A DNA stretch of 49,838 nucleotides. Source: Cytophagaceae bacterium (GTDB taxonomy: Bacteria > Bacteroidota > Bacteroidia > Cytophagales > Spirosomataceae). Both the position numbers and the translations under genes were made by a program. Shown piece after piece: positions 1 to 8,170 of the stretch. Under the pieces are notes generated by a model that did no database searches, was not told the origin of the DNA, and saw only the letters and a program-made list of their open reading frames with translations. Location of the stretch: NCBI GenBank assembly GCA_947452215.1, contig CANGCD010000002.1:1-49838 (forward strand), in the 5' to 3' direction. How positions within the stretch are numbered: position 1 is the stretch's first letter; every line of letters starts with the position of its first letter.

Positions 1-1429
1 CTTGATATTTTTTAACTAAACGGGCTATTTCTTCTGCGATATGACGGAATTGCTTGTGCCCCTCTTCGGTCTTCAAATTAATAATAGGCCTCAAGTGCAA
101 TTCACCTGAACCCGCGTGAGCATAGTGCACGCAATACAAATTATTTTCAGTAAGTATTTCGTTAAACTCCGCAATAAAGGCCGGCAAATCATTTACGTCT
201 ACCGCGGTATCTTCAATCACCGCCACAGCTTTTTCATCACCCGGCAGATTTGACAAAAGACCTAATCCAGCTTTCCGCAAATCCCAAACCTTTTTCACAT
301 CCCCACCCGTTACGAACGGAAAATGATAGCCTAAGTTTTCAGCTAACATCGCTTCCTCGACTTCTTTTGCTTGCTTTGCTAAATCATCTGCGTTGTCGGA
401 ACGTAGTTCAACAACCAAAATGGCACCAGGATCACCCTCGACAAAGAAGCGATTTTGCATCTGTTCTGCATTGGCTTTGGTGCATTCTAAAATATAATGA
501 TCCATCAACTCCGAAGCTGAGGGATTAAAACGCAAAGCAATTAAATTAGCGCGTAGGGCCTCATCAATCGTATTAAAATGCGCACAAACCAATCCTAAAT
601 GCGCAGGTGGCAAGGGGTCGACATGGACTTTGATCCGCGTCACAAAACACAGGGTTCCTTCTGAACCTGCTAAGAGCGCACAAAAATTGAAAGCAGGCCT
701 GTCGGCCAAAAAAGCTTCCGTATTCAATAGCATATCCACCGCATAGCCCGTATTTCTTCGCTTGATGCTAGGCTTCGGAAATTCATCGTGAATATTCTTT
801 TGATTTTTGGGATTCGAAAGGGCAGCCAGTGTTTGCGCATAAATGGTATGCAAGCGTGAACCGGGTTGCAATTTTTGAACGGTTTGATGCGGATCCTCTG
901 CCTTAAATTGGACGAATGTTCCGTCCGACAAATATCCCTCAACTTCCAAAATATGATCACGTGTAGAGCCATAAATGACGGAATTCGAACCGCAGGAGTT
1001 ATTCCCAAGCATCCCGCCGATCATGGCACGATTTGCAGTAGACGTTTCAGGACCAAAAAACAAGCCGTGCTTTTTCAACTCCACATTCAATACATCACGC
1101 ACAACGCCGGGTTCGACCCAAGCATAAGATTCTGAGGCATTAACCTCCAAAATCCGATTGAAATGCTTCGATACATCTACGACCAATCCACTTCCAACCA
1201 CCTGGCCCGCTAATGAAGTACCAGCTGTGCGTGGAATCAGCGGAATTTGATGTTGGTCGGCAAATTGAATCAAGGTCTCTATATCCTGAATTGTCTCCGG
1301 TATGGCAACGCCAAGCGGCATCTCCCGATAGGCAGACGCATCGGTTGCATACAAGGTTCGCATCACGTTGTCCGTGTACAAAGCACCTTGTAATTGACTT
1401 GCTAATTGATTGAGAACTTGAGCTTCCAT
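1..1429 (-). CDS. FAD-linked oxidase / Fe-S oxidoreductase, partial (C-terminus outside window)
   Basis: This is a GlcD-like flavoprotein of the FAD-binding oxidase type, probably oxidising a 2-hydroxyacid such as D-lactate or glycolate; the substrate is inferred only. The open frame runs from an ATG at 1429 to the left edge without a stop (about 476 codons) and is absent from the ORF track because it has no end. The N-terminal FAD-binding (PCMH) part shows PRTAGTSLAGQ and GNNSCGSNS, typical of the family, and the start of the C-terminal FAD oxidase domain follows (HYAHAGSGELHLRP). Relatives in Bacteroidetes are about 970 residues with a C-terminal 4Fe-4S and CCG domain, so roughly half is missing here. 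It is the last gene of a three-gene minus-strand operon, 10 bases after the YhhN gene. Family call is firm, substrate is not. Confidence 0.88.
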   Translation of the reverse strand, partial: MEAQVLNQLASQLQGALYTDNVMRTLYATDASAYREMPLGVAIPETIQDIETLIQFADQHQIPLIPRTAGTSLAGQVVGSGLVVDVSKHFNRILEVNASESYAWVEPGVVRDVLNVELKKHGLFFGPETSTANRAMIGGMLGNNSCGSNSVIYGSTRDHILEVEGYLSDGTFVQFKAEDPHQTVQKLQPGSRLHTIYAQTLAALSNPKNQKNIHDEFPKPSIKRRNTGYAVDMLLNTEAFLADRPAFNFCALLAGSEGTLCFVTRIKVHVDPLPPAHLGLVCAHFNTIDEALRANLIALRFNPSASELMDHYILECTKANAEQMQNRFFVEGDPGAILVVELRSDNADDLAKQAKEVEEAMLAENLGYHFPFVTGGDVKKVWDLRKAGLGLLSNLPGDEKAVAVIEDTAVDVNDLPAFIAEFNEILTENNLYCVHYAHAGSGELHLRPIINLKTEEGHKQFRHIAEEIARLVKKYQ

Positions 1430-1439
1430 GTACCTGAAA

Positions 1440-2072
1440 TTATCGCTGAGCCTGCAATTTACACAAAGCAAGGGTTAGTAGCAATTGAGCAAGAATATAA
1501 GTCGACATGACCGCAAGGGAATTCCAAGGATATTCAAAATAAAACTTACCAAAAGCTAATAAACTGTCGGAAACCACAAATAAAAATGCACCCAAACGCA
1601 ATGAAAGATATGAGATTTGAAAGGCAAAATACAACATCGAACCCAATGCCACCGCATACACAATCACCGGCGGAACTAAGGCAACTGGTAAGTTGGGATA
1701 CAGGAATCCTAAAAATCCAATAACATAAAGAAGAACTGGAATTAAAAAATAGGACCTGCGCAAGGCACCTAACTGAATAAATTGCCGAATATAAGCAAAC
1801 TGCATCACCAAAAATGATCCGAGCCCTAATTGGAAATAAAGCGCGCCATTACCAGGTAAAAGCAAAAAAACATCCCCTAGCCAAGCAAAAAACAAAGTAA
1901 ATAGCAATCCATTCCGTGGAACGGATTGCATACCTGCAGTATAAACATAAGCCGCTAATAAGATCATCAGCAAAGGCTTCGTAACAAACCGCAATTCGTT
2001 ACCCAAATAAGGAGCCATTAATTCCAAAAGGCCTACAACAACATAGCTGGTAAGAATCTTATTCCATTTCAT
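1440..2072 (-). CDS. YhhN family membrane protein (lysoplasmalogenase-like)
   Basis: A 210-residue integral membrane protein made almost wholly of hydrophobic segments (about seven or eight). The pattern KPLLMILLAAYV near the N-terminus, FFAWLGDVFLLLP in the middle and VVSDSLLAFGKFY towards the C-terminus is that of the YhhN/TMEM86 family, whose studied members hydrolyse the vinyl ether bond of lysoplasmalogens. The paired Asp in LGDVFL and SDSLLA match the conserved acidic positions of the family. Whether this bacterium has plasmalogens cannot be told from the window, so the reaction is an inference by family. It sits 14 bases after the glycosyltransferase gene and 10 bases before the FAD oxidase gene, indicating one transcript. 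Confidence 0.8.
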   Translation of the reverse strand: MKWNKILTSYVVVGLLELMAPYLGNELRFVTKPLLMILLAAYVYTAGMQSVPRNGLLFTLFFAWLGDVFLLLPGNGALYFQLGLGSFLVMQFAYIRQFIQLGALRRSYFLIPVLLYVIGFLGFLYPNLPVALVPPVIVYAVALGSMLYFAFQISYLSLRLGAFLFVVSDSLLAFGKFYFEYPWNSLAVMSTYILAQLLLTLALCKLQAQR

Positions 2073-2086
2073 AGGCCTAATGTATT

Positions 2087-3676
2087 TTAATAGCGATGGG
2101 GATTGTGTGCAAAATCAAACAACACAATGCGACGACCGTGTGCTCCTCTAATCAGAATAGAATCTTGACTTTGCAAATCAATGCGTTGAATATACTTGGC
2201 GTCCTCAGGCAAATAAAGATTGACTAATTGTGCATCCGAGGTATTATATACCCTTTTCGTCGTATCGCTTTTGACAAATCCAGCACTTTGTGCAGATGGA
2301 TATACAATCGTGTCTCCAGCTTGATAAGTCGTCAAGATTTTGGAGGCTACTAAGGGATATGGATTAGGAGCCCGATGATTTGAGAAAGTATATTTTTGAG
2401 GTGCATCCGAGTAAAGAGCACTAAAAATCTCCACTTGGAAATACATTTGAATAAAGACATATAAACTCGCCAGTAGGCGAATCCAAATAGTTTGACGAAA
2501 TAGGTGGCGTAAATAACCTACGGACACAAAAATACCCAAGGGCAATGCAAAGCTTGCATAGCGGATAAAATACCCCGTCGTTGTCCCGGCGTTGATTGCA
2601 GCAGCAATTAACACCACGATGGGTAACAGAATTTGAAGTAAACAAAATAAATAGAAAGCACTTAGTTGCTTATTTTCTACCTTAAGCCATCGGTATATAC
2701 CATAGGCAAATATCAAAAGTGCCACGCCACCAAATCGATACCCCTTTTTTAGGTATATATCATTCGTCCAAAGAAACTGATCGCTTAGGATCGAAATCGT
2801 ACGCTTGGATACATTCCCAAATGTACTAGGTTCAATCCAACCTTGAATAGGTCCATGCGCTTGAATGTAGGCAACATATTTAGCCGCAGCATCTGCTTGA
2901 TAGCCAAGGAAATGTTGGCCAGGTCCAAATAAAATCCAACAAGCCATCGGAATTACAGCTACAATCCCACCCAACAGCATACTGAAATATAGTTTCTTAG
3001 ACGGGAAACGTAAGGTTAAGTAAATTCCCTGCCCTACGAGAACCAAGGCGGTCAAATACGTTGAAAACAAAGCACAAAGCGTTGCCAGTATCCAGCCAAC
3101 CAGGTATTTTCGCTTGAATGGTTCTTGTTGCTTGATTGCCAGTACCCAAAAGAAATAATTGGATAGGGTCGAGAAAAAAATGGATGTGGTGTAATTGCGT
3201 GCTTGCTGGCTGTAGATTACAAAAAAGGGTTCAATGACAGCGAATAATAAAACCAATAACTGCCAATTCCATTGCCCAGCAAACATTTTCCGATACCAAT
3301 AAAAGAGCAACCAAACGGTGAGCAAATTAAACAACACGGATACGCTTCTGAATACTGTATCGGTATGACCAAAAAGTTGGGCAAACAATTTGAGCATCAT
3401 ATCATGCACCAAACTATTGCCACTCACATCTCCCCGCGCATCGGCATCTAACCAAGATGCAATGCCACGATCGGCCCAAAAATCCAAAGATGTAAATGTT
3501 TTCCCTTCTTGTAGTACGTCGGACATACCCCCAAAATTGGTATTCGCCACCCCAATCAGTATACTTTGTTTTTCATCCCCAAACAAACTGAAGTGATCGA
3601 TGTGGTAAACGCGCAGGAATACAGCCAACAACATGAGCCCAACGAAGGCCAACAAGATGAAAATTTTGTTCTGCAT
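2087..3676 (-). CDS. GT39-like polytopic membrane glycosyltransferase
   Basis: A 529-residue membrane protein with about ten to twelve hydrophobic segments. An N-terminal membrane anchor is followed by a periplasmic loop carrying FSLFGDEKQS near residues 31-40; an acidic DE-type motif at this point is the catalytic hallmark of GT-C fold glycosyltransferases such as the PMT/ArnT (GT39) group. The C-terminal ~100 residues look soluble and periplasmic. These enzymes move a sugar from a polyprenyl-phosphate donor to lipid, protein or glycan; the acceptor here is unknown. It is the first gene of the operon with the YhhN and FAD oxidase genes. A strong hairpin terminator for the upstream nrdA gene lies just before it, so it should have its own promoter, which I could not define. 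Confidence 0.72.
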   Translation of the reverse strand: MQNKIFILLAFVGLMLLAVFLRVYHIDHFSLFGDEKQSILIGVANTNFGGMSDVLQEGKTFTSLDFWADRGIASWLDADARGDVSGNSLVHDMMLKLFAQLFGHTDTVFRSVSVLFNLLTVWLLFYWYRKMFAGQWNWQLLVLLFAVIEPFFVIYSQQARNYTTSIFFSTLSNYFFWVLAIKQQEPFKRKYLVGWILATLCALFSTYLTALVLVGQGIYLTLRFPSKKLYFSMLLGGIVAVIPMACWILFGPGQHFLGYQADAAAKYVAYIQAHGPIQGWIEPSTFGNVSKRTISILSDQFLWTNDIYLKKGYRFGGVALLIFAYGIYRWLKVENKQLSAFYLFCLLQILLPIVVLIAAAINAGTTTGYFIRYASFALPLGIFVSVGYLRHLFRQTIWIRLLASLYVFIQMYFQVEIFSALYSDAPQKYTFSNHRAPNPYPLVASKILTTYQAGDTIVYPSAQSAGFVKSDTTKRVYNTSDAQLVNLYLPEDAKYIQRIDLQSQDSILIRGAHGRRIVLFDFAHNPHRY

Positions 3677-3696
3677 TATCCAATCGGTTAAAATGA

Positions 3697-3728
3697 AAAA
3701 TCACCTAATTAGCAAATTAGGTGATTTT
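3697..3728 (-). terminator. Rho-independent terminator of nrdA
   Basis: A perfect 14-base inverted repeat (AAAATCACCTAATT, 4-base loop, AATTAGGTGATTTT) sits 20 bases past the nrdA stop codon and is followed on the minus strand by a short T run. It separates nrdA from the downstream glycosyltransferase operon. Confidence 0.85.
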
Positions 3729-3748
3729 CAACTGGAATCTAAATTATA

Positions 3749-6202
3749 TTATGATCCACATGCCTCACATGCTTCTGGATTATCCAAAGAACATGCCATG
3801 TCGGCTTTGTTTTGCGCATCATCCGTTTGGAAAGACGCAGCTGCGGCTGCTTGAGCAGCATGCGCTGCATATTGCAATTCCGTTTCGTGAACGTCATTTG
3901 ATTGCTCAATCGCCACATCTGCTTGCTTCTCAATGGTAAACTTAATCGCATCCGCTGCAGCCTTCGTACGCAAGTAATACATACCTGTTTTTAAGCCTAA
4001 TTTCCACGCGTGGAAGTGCATTGATGTTAATTTACCAAAGTTCACATCTTGAATGTGTATATTTAAACTTTGTGATTGACAGATATAAGCACCGCGGTCA
4101 GCAGCCATCTCCAAGATGGTTTTTTGCTTAATCTCCCAAACTGTTTTGTAAAGCTCTTTCAAGTTTTGAGGAATCTCAGGGATGTTTTGAACGGAGCCAT
4201 TCGCTGAGATTAGCTTGTTCTTCATCGTTTCATTCCACAAGTTCAACTTGATCAAATCTTTCAATAAGTGCTTGTTCACAACCGCGAACTCACCAGACAA
4301 TACACGGCGTGCATAGATGTTCGATGTATATGGCTCAAAACACTCGTTATTTCCTAAGATTTGACTTGTCGAGGCCGTAGGCATCGGCGCAACCAATAAA
4401 GAGTTACGAACACCATGCTCCACAACTTGCTTGCGTAATTTGTCCCAATCCCAGTTGCCTGAAGATGGAGTCACATTCCACATATCAAATTGGAAAATAC
4501 CTTTTGAGATTGGAGAACCTTCCCATGTTGAGTAAGGACCTTCCACCTTCGCTAATTCCATCGATGCTTCCATCGCTGCGAAATAGATTGTTTCGAAGAT
4601 ATCTTTATTTAATTGCTTCGCCTCATCAGATTCGAATGGCATACGCAACATAATGAACACATCCGCTAATCCTTGAACCCCTAAACCGATTGGACGGTGA
4701 CGTAAGTTTGAATTACGTGCTTCAGGTACTGGATAGTAGTTGACATCAATAATCTTATTCAAGTTGATCGTCGCTGCTTTTGTTACTTCATACAACTTCG
4801 CGTGATCAAATTCCGACACCCCTTGCTCATTCGTTTGAATGTACTTAGGCAAAGCCAAAGAAGCTAAATTACAAACCGCCACTTCGTCTTTTGACGTATA
4901 TTCCATAATCTCAGTACACAAGTTTGATGACTTGATTGTACCCAAATTCTTCTGATTCGACTTGTTGTTCGCATGATCCTTGTACAACATATAAGGTGTA
5001 CCTGTTTCGGTTTGCGACTCTAGTACTTTAAACCAAAGCTCTTGCGCCTTAACCGTTGCACGCGCTTTACCTTCTAATTCGTATTTGTGATATAATGCCT
5101 CAAATTCTTCACCATACGCATCCGAAAGACCTGGACACTCGTGTGGGCAGAACAATGACCATTCCTCATTGCTTTCTACACGCTTCATGAACAAATCGGG
5201 AATCCACAAGGCATAAAACAAATCACGCGCACGCATTTCTTCCTTACCGTGGTTTTTCTTCAATTCCAAGAAATCAAACACATCTGCATGCCATGGCTCT
5301 AAATAAATAGCAAACGATCCTTTACGCTTTCCACCCCCCTGATCTACGTAACGAGCGGTATCATTGAATACACGCAACATAGGAATAATACCATTCGATG
5401 TACCATTCGTTCCTTTGATGTATGATCCCGTCGCACGTACATTATGAATGCTCAATCCGATACCTCCTGCCGACTGCGAAATCTTAGCCGTTTGCTTCAA
5501 CGTATCATAGATACCTTCGATCGAATCATCCTGCATAGCCAACAAGAAACATGATGACATTTGAGGCTTCGGTGTACCTGCGTTAAACAAGGTTGGTGTC
5601 GCATGTGTAAACCAACGCTCAGACAACAAATTGTATGTATGAATAGCAGCTGCAATGTCAGTACCGTGGATACCTACAGCCACACGCATCAACATGTGTT
5701 GTGGGCGCTCAGCGATTGCTCCATCCAACTTTAATAAATAAGATTTCTCTAAAGTTTTGAAACCAAAGTAATCATAACCAAAATCGCGGTCATAGATAAT
5801 CGCTTCATCCAGCTCAACCGCATTCTTCTTGATGATATCAAAAACCTCTTTCGAAAGAAGTGCTGCATTTTGCCCTGTCTTAGGATCAATGTACGTATAG
5901 AGACGCTTCATTGTTGCAGAAAACGACTTTAACGTGTTCTTATGCAGATTTGAGATGGCTATACGCGCAGCAAGTGTTGCGTAGTCTGGGTGCTTTGTTG
6001 TCAAAGAAGCCGCTGTTTCCGCTGCTAAATTATCCAATTCAGTCGTCTTTACCCCATCATATAAACCTGAAATAACCTTTCTTGCCACCTCTAAAGGCTG
6101 AACAAAAAATGGATCCAAGCTGTAGCACAACTTCTCAATGCGAGCTGTGATTTTGTCAAACTTGACAGATTCGCGACGACCGTCTCTTTTAATTACGTAC
6201 AT
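3749..6202 (-). CDS. nrdA: Ribonucleoside-diphosphate reductase, class I, large (alpha) subunit
   Basis: Reduces ribonucleoside diphosphates to deoxyribonucleotides together with the radical-carrying beta subunit. The 817 residues begin with an ATP-cone ([16 protein letters not shown], about 3-90), so dATP control of activity is likely. Expected catalytic residues are visible: Cys in PQMSSC (about 218), the N-x-C-x-E triad in SNLCTE (about 427-431), the partner Cys in VAVCNLA (about 444), the radical-path Tyr pair in GMYYLRT and the C-terminal redox pair CEACGS. An Ala-rich stretch ([11 protein letters not shown]) precedes that tail and probably acts as the flexible arm. The nrdB gene is not adjacent, which is unusual. 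The gene stands alone between a promoter with a long leader and its own terminator. Confidence 0.96.
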   Translation of the reverse strand: MYVIKRDGRRESVKFDKITARIEKLCYSLDPFFVQPLEVARKVISGLYDGVKTTELDNLAAETAASLTTKHPDYATLAARIAISNLHKNTLKSFSATMKRLYTYIDPKTGQNAALLSKEVFDIIKKNAVELDEAIIYDRDFGYDYFGFKTLEKSYLLKLDGAIAERPQHMLMRVAVGIHGTDIAAAIHTYNLLSERWFTHATPTLFNAGTPKPQMSSCFLLAMQDDSIEGIYDTLKQTAKISQSAGGIGLSIHNVRATGSYIKGTNGTSNGIIPMLRVFNDTARYVDQGGGKRKGSFAIYLEPWHADVFDFLELKKNHGKEEMRARDLFYALWIPDLFMKRVESNEEWSLFCPHECPGLSDAYGEEFEALYHKYELEGKARATVKAQELWFKVLESQTETGTPYMLYKDHANNKSNQKNLGTIKSSNLCTEIMEYTSKDEVAVCNLASLALPKYIQTNEQGVSEFDHAKLYEVTKAATINLNKIIDVNYYPVPEARNSNLRHRPIGLGVQGLADVFIMLRMPFESDEAKQLNKDIFETIYFAAMEASMELAKVEGPYSTWEGSPISKGIFQFDMWNVTPSSGNWDWDKLRKQVVEHGVRNSLLVAPMPTASTSQILGNNECFEPYTSNIYARRVLSGEFAVVNKHLLKDLIKLNLWNETMKNKLISANGSVQNIPEIPQNLKELYKTVWEIKQKTILEMAADRGAYICQSQSLNIHIQDVNFGKLTSMHFHAWKLGLKTGMYYLRTKAAADAIKFTIEKQADVAIEQSNDVHETELQYAAHAAQAAAAASFQTDDAQNKADMACSLDNPEACEACGS

Positions 6203-6266
6203 GTGTTTCTATAAATATAATATTAGAATAATCAATCTTGTACACCAGGACTAAACACAATAAGAC

Positions 6267-6336
6267 ACCGCCTAAGAATTTGCTTTTTCTTAATTTTATT
6301 AGACCTATTTAATGTTAAAACAGATCTGTTGGCGGT
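6267..6336 (-). promoter_or_regulatory. Possible folded element in the nrdA leader
   Basis: The arms ACCGCC (6267-6272) and GGCGGT (6331-6336) can pair and would enclose two smaller helices: TAAGAA/TTCTTA (6273-6292) and the 12-base palindrome AACAGATCTGTT (6319-6330). This is a possible three-way junction in the transcribed nrdA leader, about 65 bases before the start codon. It does not match any riboswitch motif I know. On the plus strand the outer arm is followed by TTTTGTTTT, so it could instead act as a terminator of plus-strand transcription. Confidence 0.35.
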
Positions 6337-6397
6337 TTTGTTTTATTGCTTTTCGTAAGCTGAAAATTGAAGCACTTCCAGCGGCTTGGGCACTACG

Positions 6398-6429
6398 TAA
6401 AATTAGAAAAAAATGAGGGGCCGTGCAAA
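6398..6429 (-). promoter_or_regulatory. Bacteroidetes-type promoter for nrdA
   Basis: On the minus strand TTTG (6429-6426), a 20-base spacer and TAATTTTA (6405-6398) fit the TTTG / TAnnTTTG pattern with one mismatch in the last base. The expected start of transcription near 6393 gives a leader of about 190 bases before the nrdA ATG. Confidence 0.5.
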
Positions 6430-6606
6430 CATTTATTCAAGCGAAAAAAGGTGAAAATAAACGCATATTTAAAATACACTATGACATTGCCCCAATGGTA
6501 AATCTACAGGCCGTATCCTTCTTGGAAAAGTACTATAAAATATTTTTTAAAAATTTTTATAGCACATTTTGACTTTGATTTTAGATAAAATTATATACGC
6601 GTACAA

Positions 6607-6637
6607 TTTGTATTTATGTAGATAATAATTAATTTTG
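6607..6637 (+). promoter_or_regulatory. Bacteroidetes-type promoter for rpmE2
   Basis: TTTG (6607-6610), a 19-base spacer and TAATTTTG (6630-6637) match the Bacteroidetes primary sigma factor consensus exactly. Transcription should start near 6642, giving an 80-base leader ahead of rpmE2. Confidence 0.75.
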
Positions 6638-6658
6638 CATCCCGATTAAATGAAGTCC

Positions 6659-6707
6659 ATTCCCAGGGATTTCCACTCATTTTAAAAATAGACGGCAGGG
6701 AATCGTC
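6659..6707 (+). promoter_or_regulatory. Possible pseudoknot in the rpmE2 leader
   Basis: A short hairpin GACG (6691-6694) / CGTC (6704-6707) has the loop GCAGGGAAT. The loop bases GGGAAT (6698-6703) are complementary to ATTCCC (6659-6664) upstream, so an H-type pseudoknot ending about 15 bases before the start codon is possible. Structured leaders for L31 are known in other phyla, where they allow autoregulation; whether this one does so is inference. Confidence 0.4.
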
Positions 6708-6721
6708 ATTATTCAAACACA

Positions 6722-6964
6722 ATGAAAAAAGATATCCACCCAGAATACAAAGAGGTTGTATTTCACGATTTATCAGCTGATTACAAATTCTTAACTCGTT
6801 CTTGCGTTCAAACAACAGAAACAACTGAATTCGAAGGAGCAACTTACCCAGTTTACAAACTAGAGGTTTCTTCACAGTCACACCCATTCTACACAGGTAA
6901 AAATGTGTTGTTAGATACAACGGGTCGTGTTGATAAATTCAACAAACGTTACGCGAAAAACTAG
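6722..6964 (+). CDS. rpmE2: Ribosomal protein bL31, type B (zinc-independent)
   Basis: Large-subunit ribosomal protein that helps bridge the two subunits. The 80-residue sequence begins [16 protein letters not shown] and ends in [16 protein letters not shown], the standard bL31 framework. The CxxC zinc-binding pairs of type A are missing, and the length and the insert [21 protein letters not shown] mark it as type B. Such paralogues are often induced when zinc is scarce, but no Zur site was recognised here. The gene has its own promoter, an 80-base leader and its own terminator, so it is probably monocistronic. Confidence 0.96.
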   Translation: MKKDIHPEYKEVVFHDLSADYKFLTRSCVQTTETTEFEGATYPVYKLEVSSQSHPFYTGKNVLLDTTGRVDKFNKRYAKN

Positions 6965-6983
6965 TATTCTTTATCGTATACAA

Positions 6984-7019
6984 AAAAAGCCTCATCATGA
7001 CTTCATGTTGAGGCTTTTT
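6984..7019 (+). terminator. Rho-independent terminator of rpmE2
   Basis: AAAAAGCCTCA (6984-6994) pairs with TGAGGCTTTTT (7009-7019) around a 14-base loop, beginning 20 bases after the rpmE2 stop and ending in a T run. It lies inside the overlong ORF listed from 6927, which argues for the later start of the next gene. Confidence 0.85.
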
Positions 7020-7034
7020 CCGTTTATTTGCATT

Positions 7035-8147
7035 ATGTGGAATACGAACCAATTACTTGATGACGAACAGATATGCCAACAACTCCGACCGCTCACGTAC
7101 ATACGTCATTTGAGTGATCTGTGGATTGGTTTATCCACCATTTCTACCAAATGGAATCATTACCAAAAGGACATACCGGCAGACACCTATATACTGGGAT
7201 CCTTATTGCCAAACCCTTCCTTAATCAATAGCCTGCTTGAATTACCAGCCGAAACGGCTTTATATTGGAATAAGCAGTGGATTGCCTACCGCGCGAAAGC
7301 CCCGAGTAACAATCATACGCAAATTCAATACCTGAACGAAGAGCCTCACTTCATTCAGCATCCCGAAGCGCTATTAGATGCCAATAGCCAAGCCTTAATC
7401 GATGAAATTCAACCGAATTCCGTTGATCCAACAAAATATACCTCCCGCGGCAATACATTGATCCATCCCGAGAATTGCTACATCGATCACAGTGCAGAAT
7501 TATCAGGATGTATATTAGATGCTAGCCATGGTCCTATTTACATTGGAGCAAAAGCAAAACTCCAAATCGGGACCTGTATCCAAGGTCCAGCTGCACTATT
7601 AGAAGGAAGCATCACCAATCTCGGAACAAAAATTAGGCCTTATACCACCATTGGACTCGGATGCAAAGTAGGTGGAGAAATAAGTGCGAGTTTAATCTTT
7701 CCCTACAGCAACAAAGCGCATGAAGGTTTCATAGGCAACTCCATTATTGGCTCATTCTGTAATTTAGGTGCATTGACGAGCTGCTCAAACGTACGAAACG
7801 ACCTGAAAAATATACTATTATACGATTTTAGTACAAATAACTTACGCAACACCGAACGAAGCTCGTTTGGTGTTTTGATGGGCGATTACGTCTGCACTGG
7901 AATTCATACCAAATTCAATACCGGGACGGTAATTGGTAATCATTGCAACATCAGCGGCAGCCAATTTTTACCAAAATTCATCCCATCCCTGACTTGGGGA
8001 GAATTTCCAACGTTTACACCCTATCTTCCTGAACGGGCCGCCACCAATGCCGGATCATGGATCCGTGCCAAAAATCAAGAAATACCTGAAAATCTGCCGA
8101 GCATCATCCAACAAATTTGGAAAGCGGAGGCAAATGCCCGAAATTAG
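7035..8147 (+). CDS. GlmU-like sugar nucleotidyltransferase with left-handed beta-helix
   Basis: A 370-residue protein of the Bacteroidetes GlmU-like group (putative sugar nucleotidyl transferase). The N-terminus has the family signature LLDDEQICQQLRPLTYIRHLSDL; the C-terminal half (about 150-340) consists of hexapeptide-type repeats (GPIYIGAKAKL, TNLGTKIRPYTTIG, GTVIGNHCNISGS) forming a left-handed beta-helix. GlmU itself makes UDP-N-acetylglucosamine; the classical N-terminal GxGxRM pyrophosphorylase loop is not seen, so the activity of this group is not certain. I chose ATG 7035 because the listed start at 6927 would overlap rpmE2 and its terminator. The promoter is unclear; TTTATTTG at 7023-7030 is a weak candidate that would leave almost no leader. 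holB follows after 23 bases. Confidence 0.8.
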   Translation: MWNTNQLLDDEQICQQLRPLTYIRHLSDLWIGLSTISTKWNHYQKDIPADTYILGSLLPNPSLINSLLELPAETALYWNKQWIAYRAKAPSNNHTQIQYLNEEPHFIQHPEALLDANSQALIDEIQPNSVDPTKYTSRGNTLIHPENCYIDHSAELSGCILDASHGPIYIGAKAKLQIGTCIQGPAALLEGSITNLGTKIRPYTTIGLGCKVGGEISASLIFPYSNKAHEGFIGNSIIGSFCNLGALTSCSNVRNDLKNILLYDFSTNNLRNTERSSFGVLMGDYVCTGIHTKFNTGTVIGNHCNISGSQFLPKFIPSLTWGEFPTFTPYLPERAATNAGSWIRAKNQEIPENLPSIIQQIWKAEANARN

Positions 8148-8170
8148 CTTATTCATTTTTAGGGAAAAAC

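Larger units (their letters stand above)
6203..6721. other. 519-base divergent intergenic region (nrdA / rpmE2)
   Basis: No convincing coding region is seen on either strand; the ORF at 6591-6920 minus is an overlap of the rpmE2 gene. The region holds a minus-strand promoter for nrdA near 6398-6429, a roughly 190-base nrdA leader with paired segments, an AT-rich inverted repeat (CTATAAAA...TTTTATAG, about 6532-6560), a plus-strand promoter for rpmE2 at 6607-6637 and an 80-base rpmE2 leader. Confidence 0.7.

Noticed and set aside
250-528. Plus-strand ORFs in 250-1413
   Set aside because: Shadows of the minus-strand FAD oxidase gene, whose frame is open across the whole span and rich in family motifs.
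6203-6393. Cobalamin riboswitch or NrdR boxes before nrdA
   Set aside because: I looked for the B12 box and for paired NrdR-like boxes and found no acceptable match on either strand.
6591-6920. 109-residue minus-strand ORF over the rpmE2 region
   Set aside because: Antisense to the clear L31 gene and its promoter; no family features.
6927-7034. N-terminal extension of the GlmU-like ORF
   Set aside because: It would overlap the rpmE2 end and its terminator; the family signature starts just after ATG 7035.
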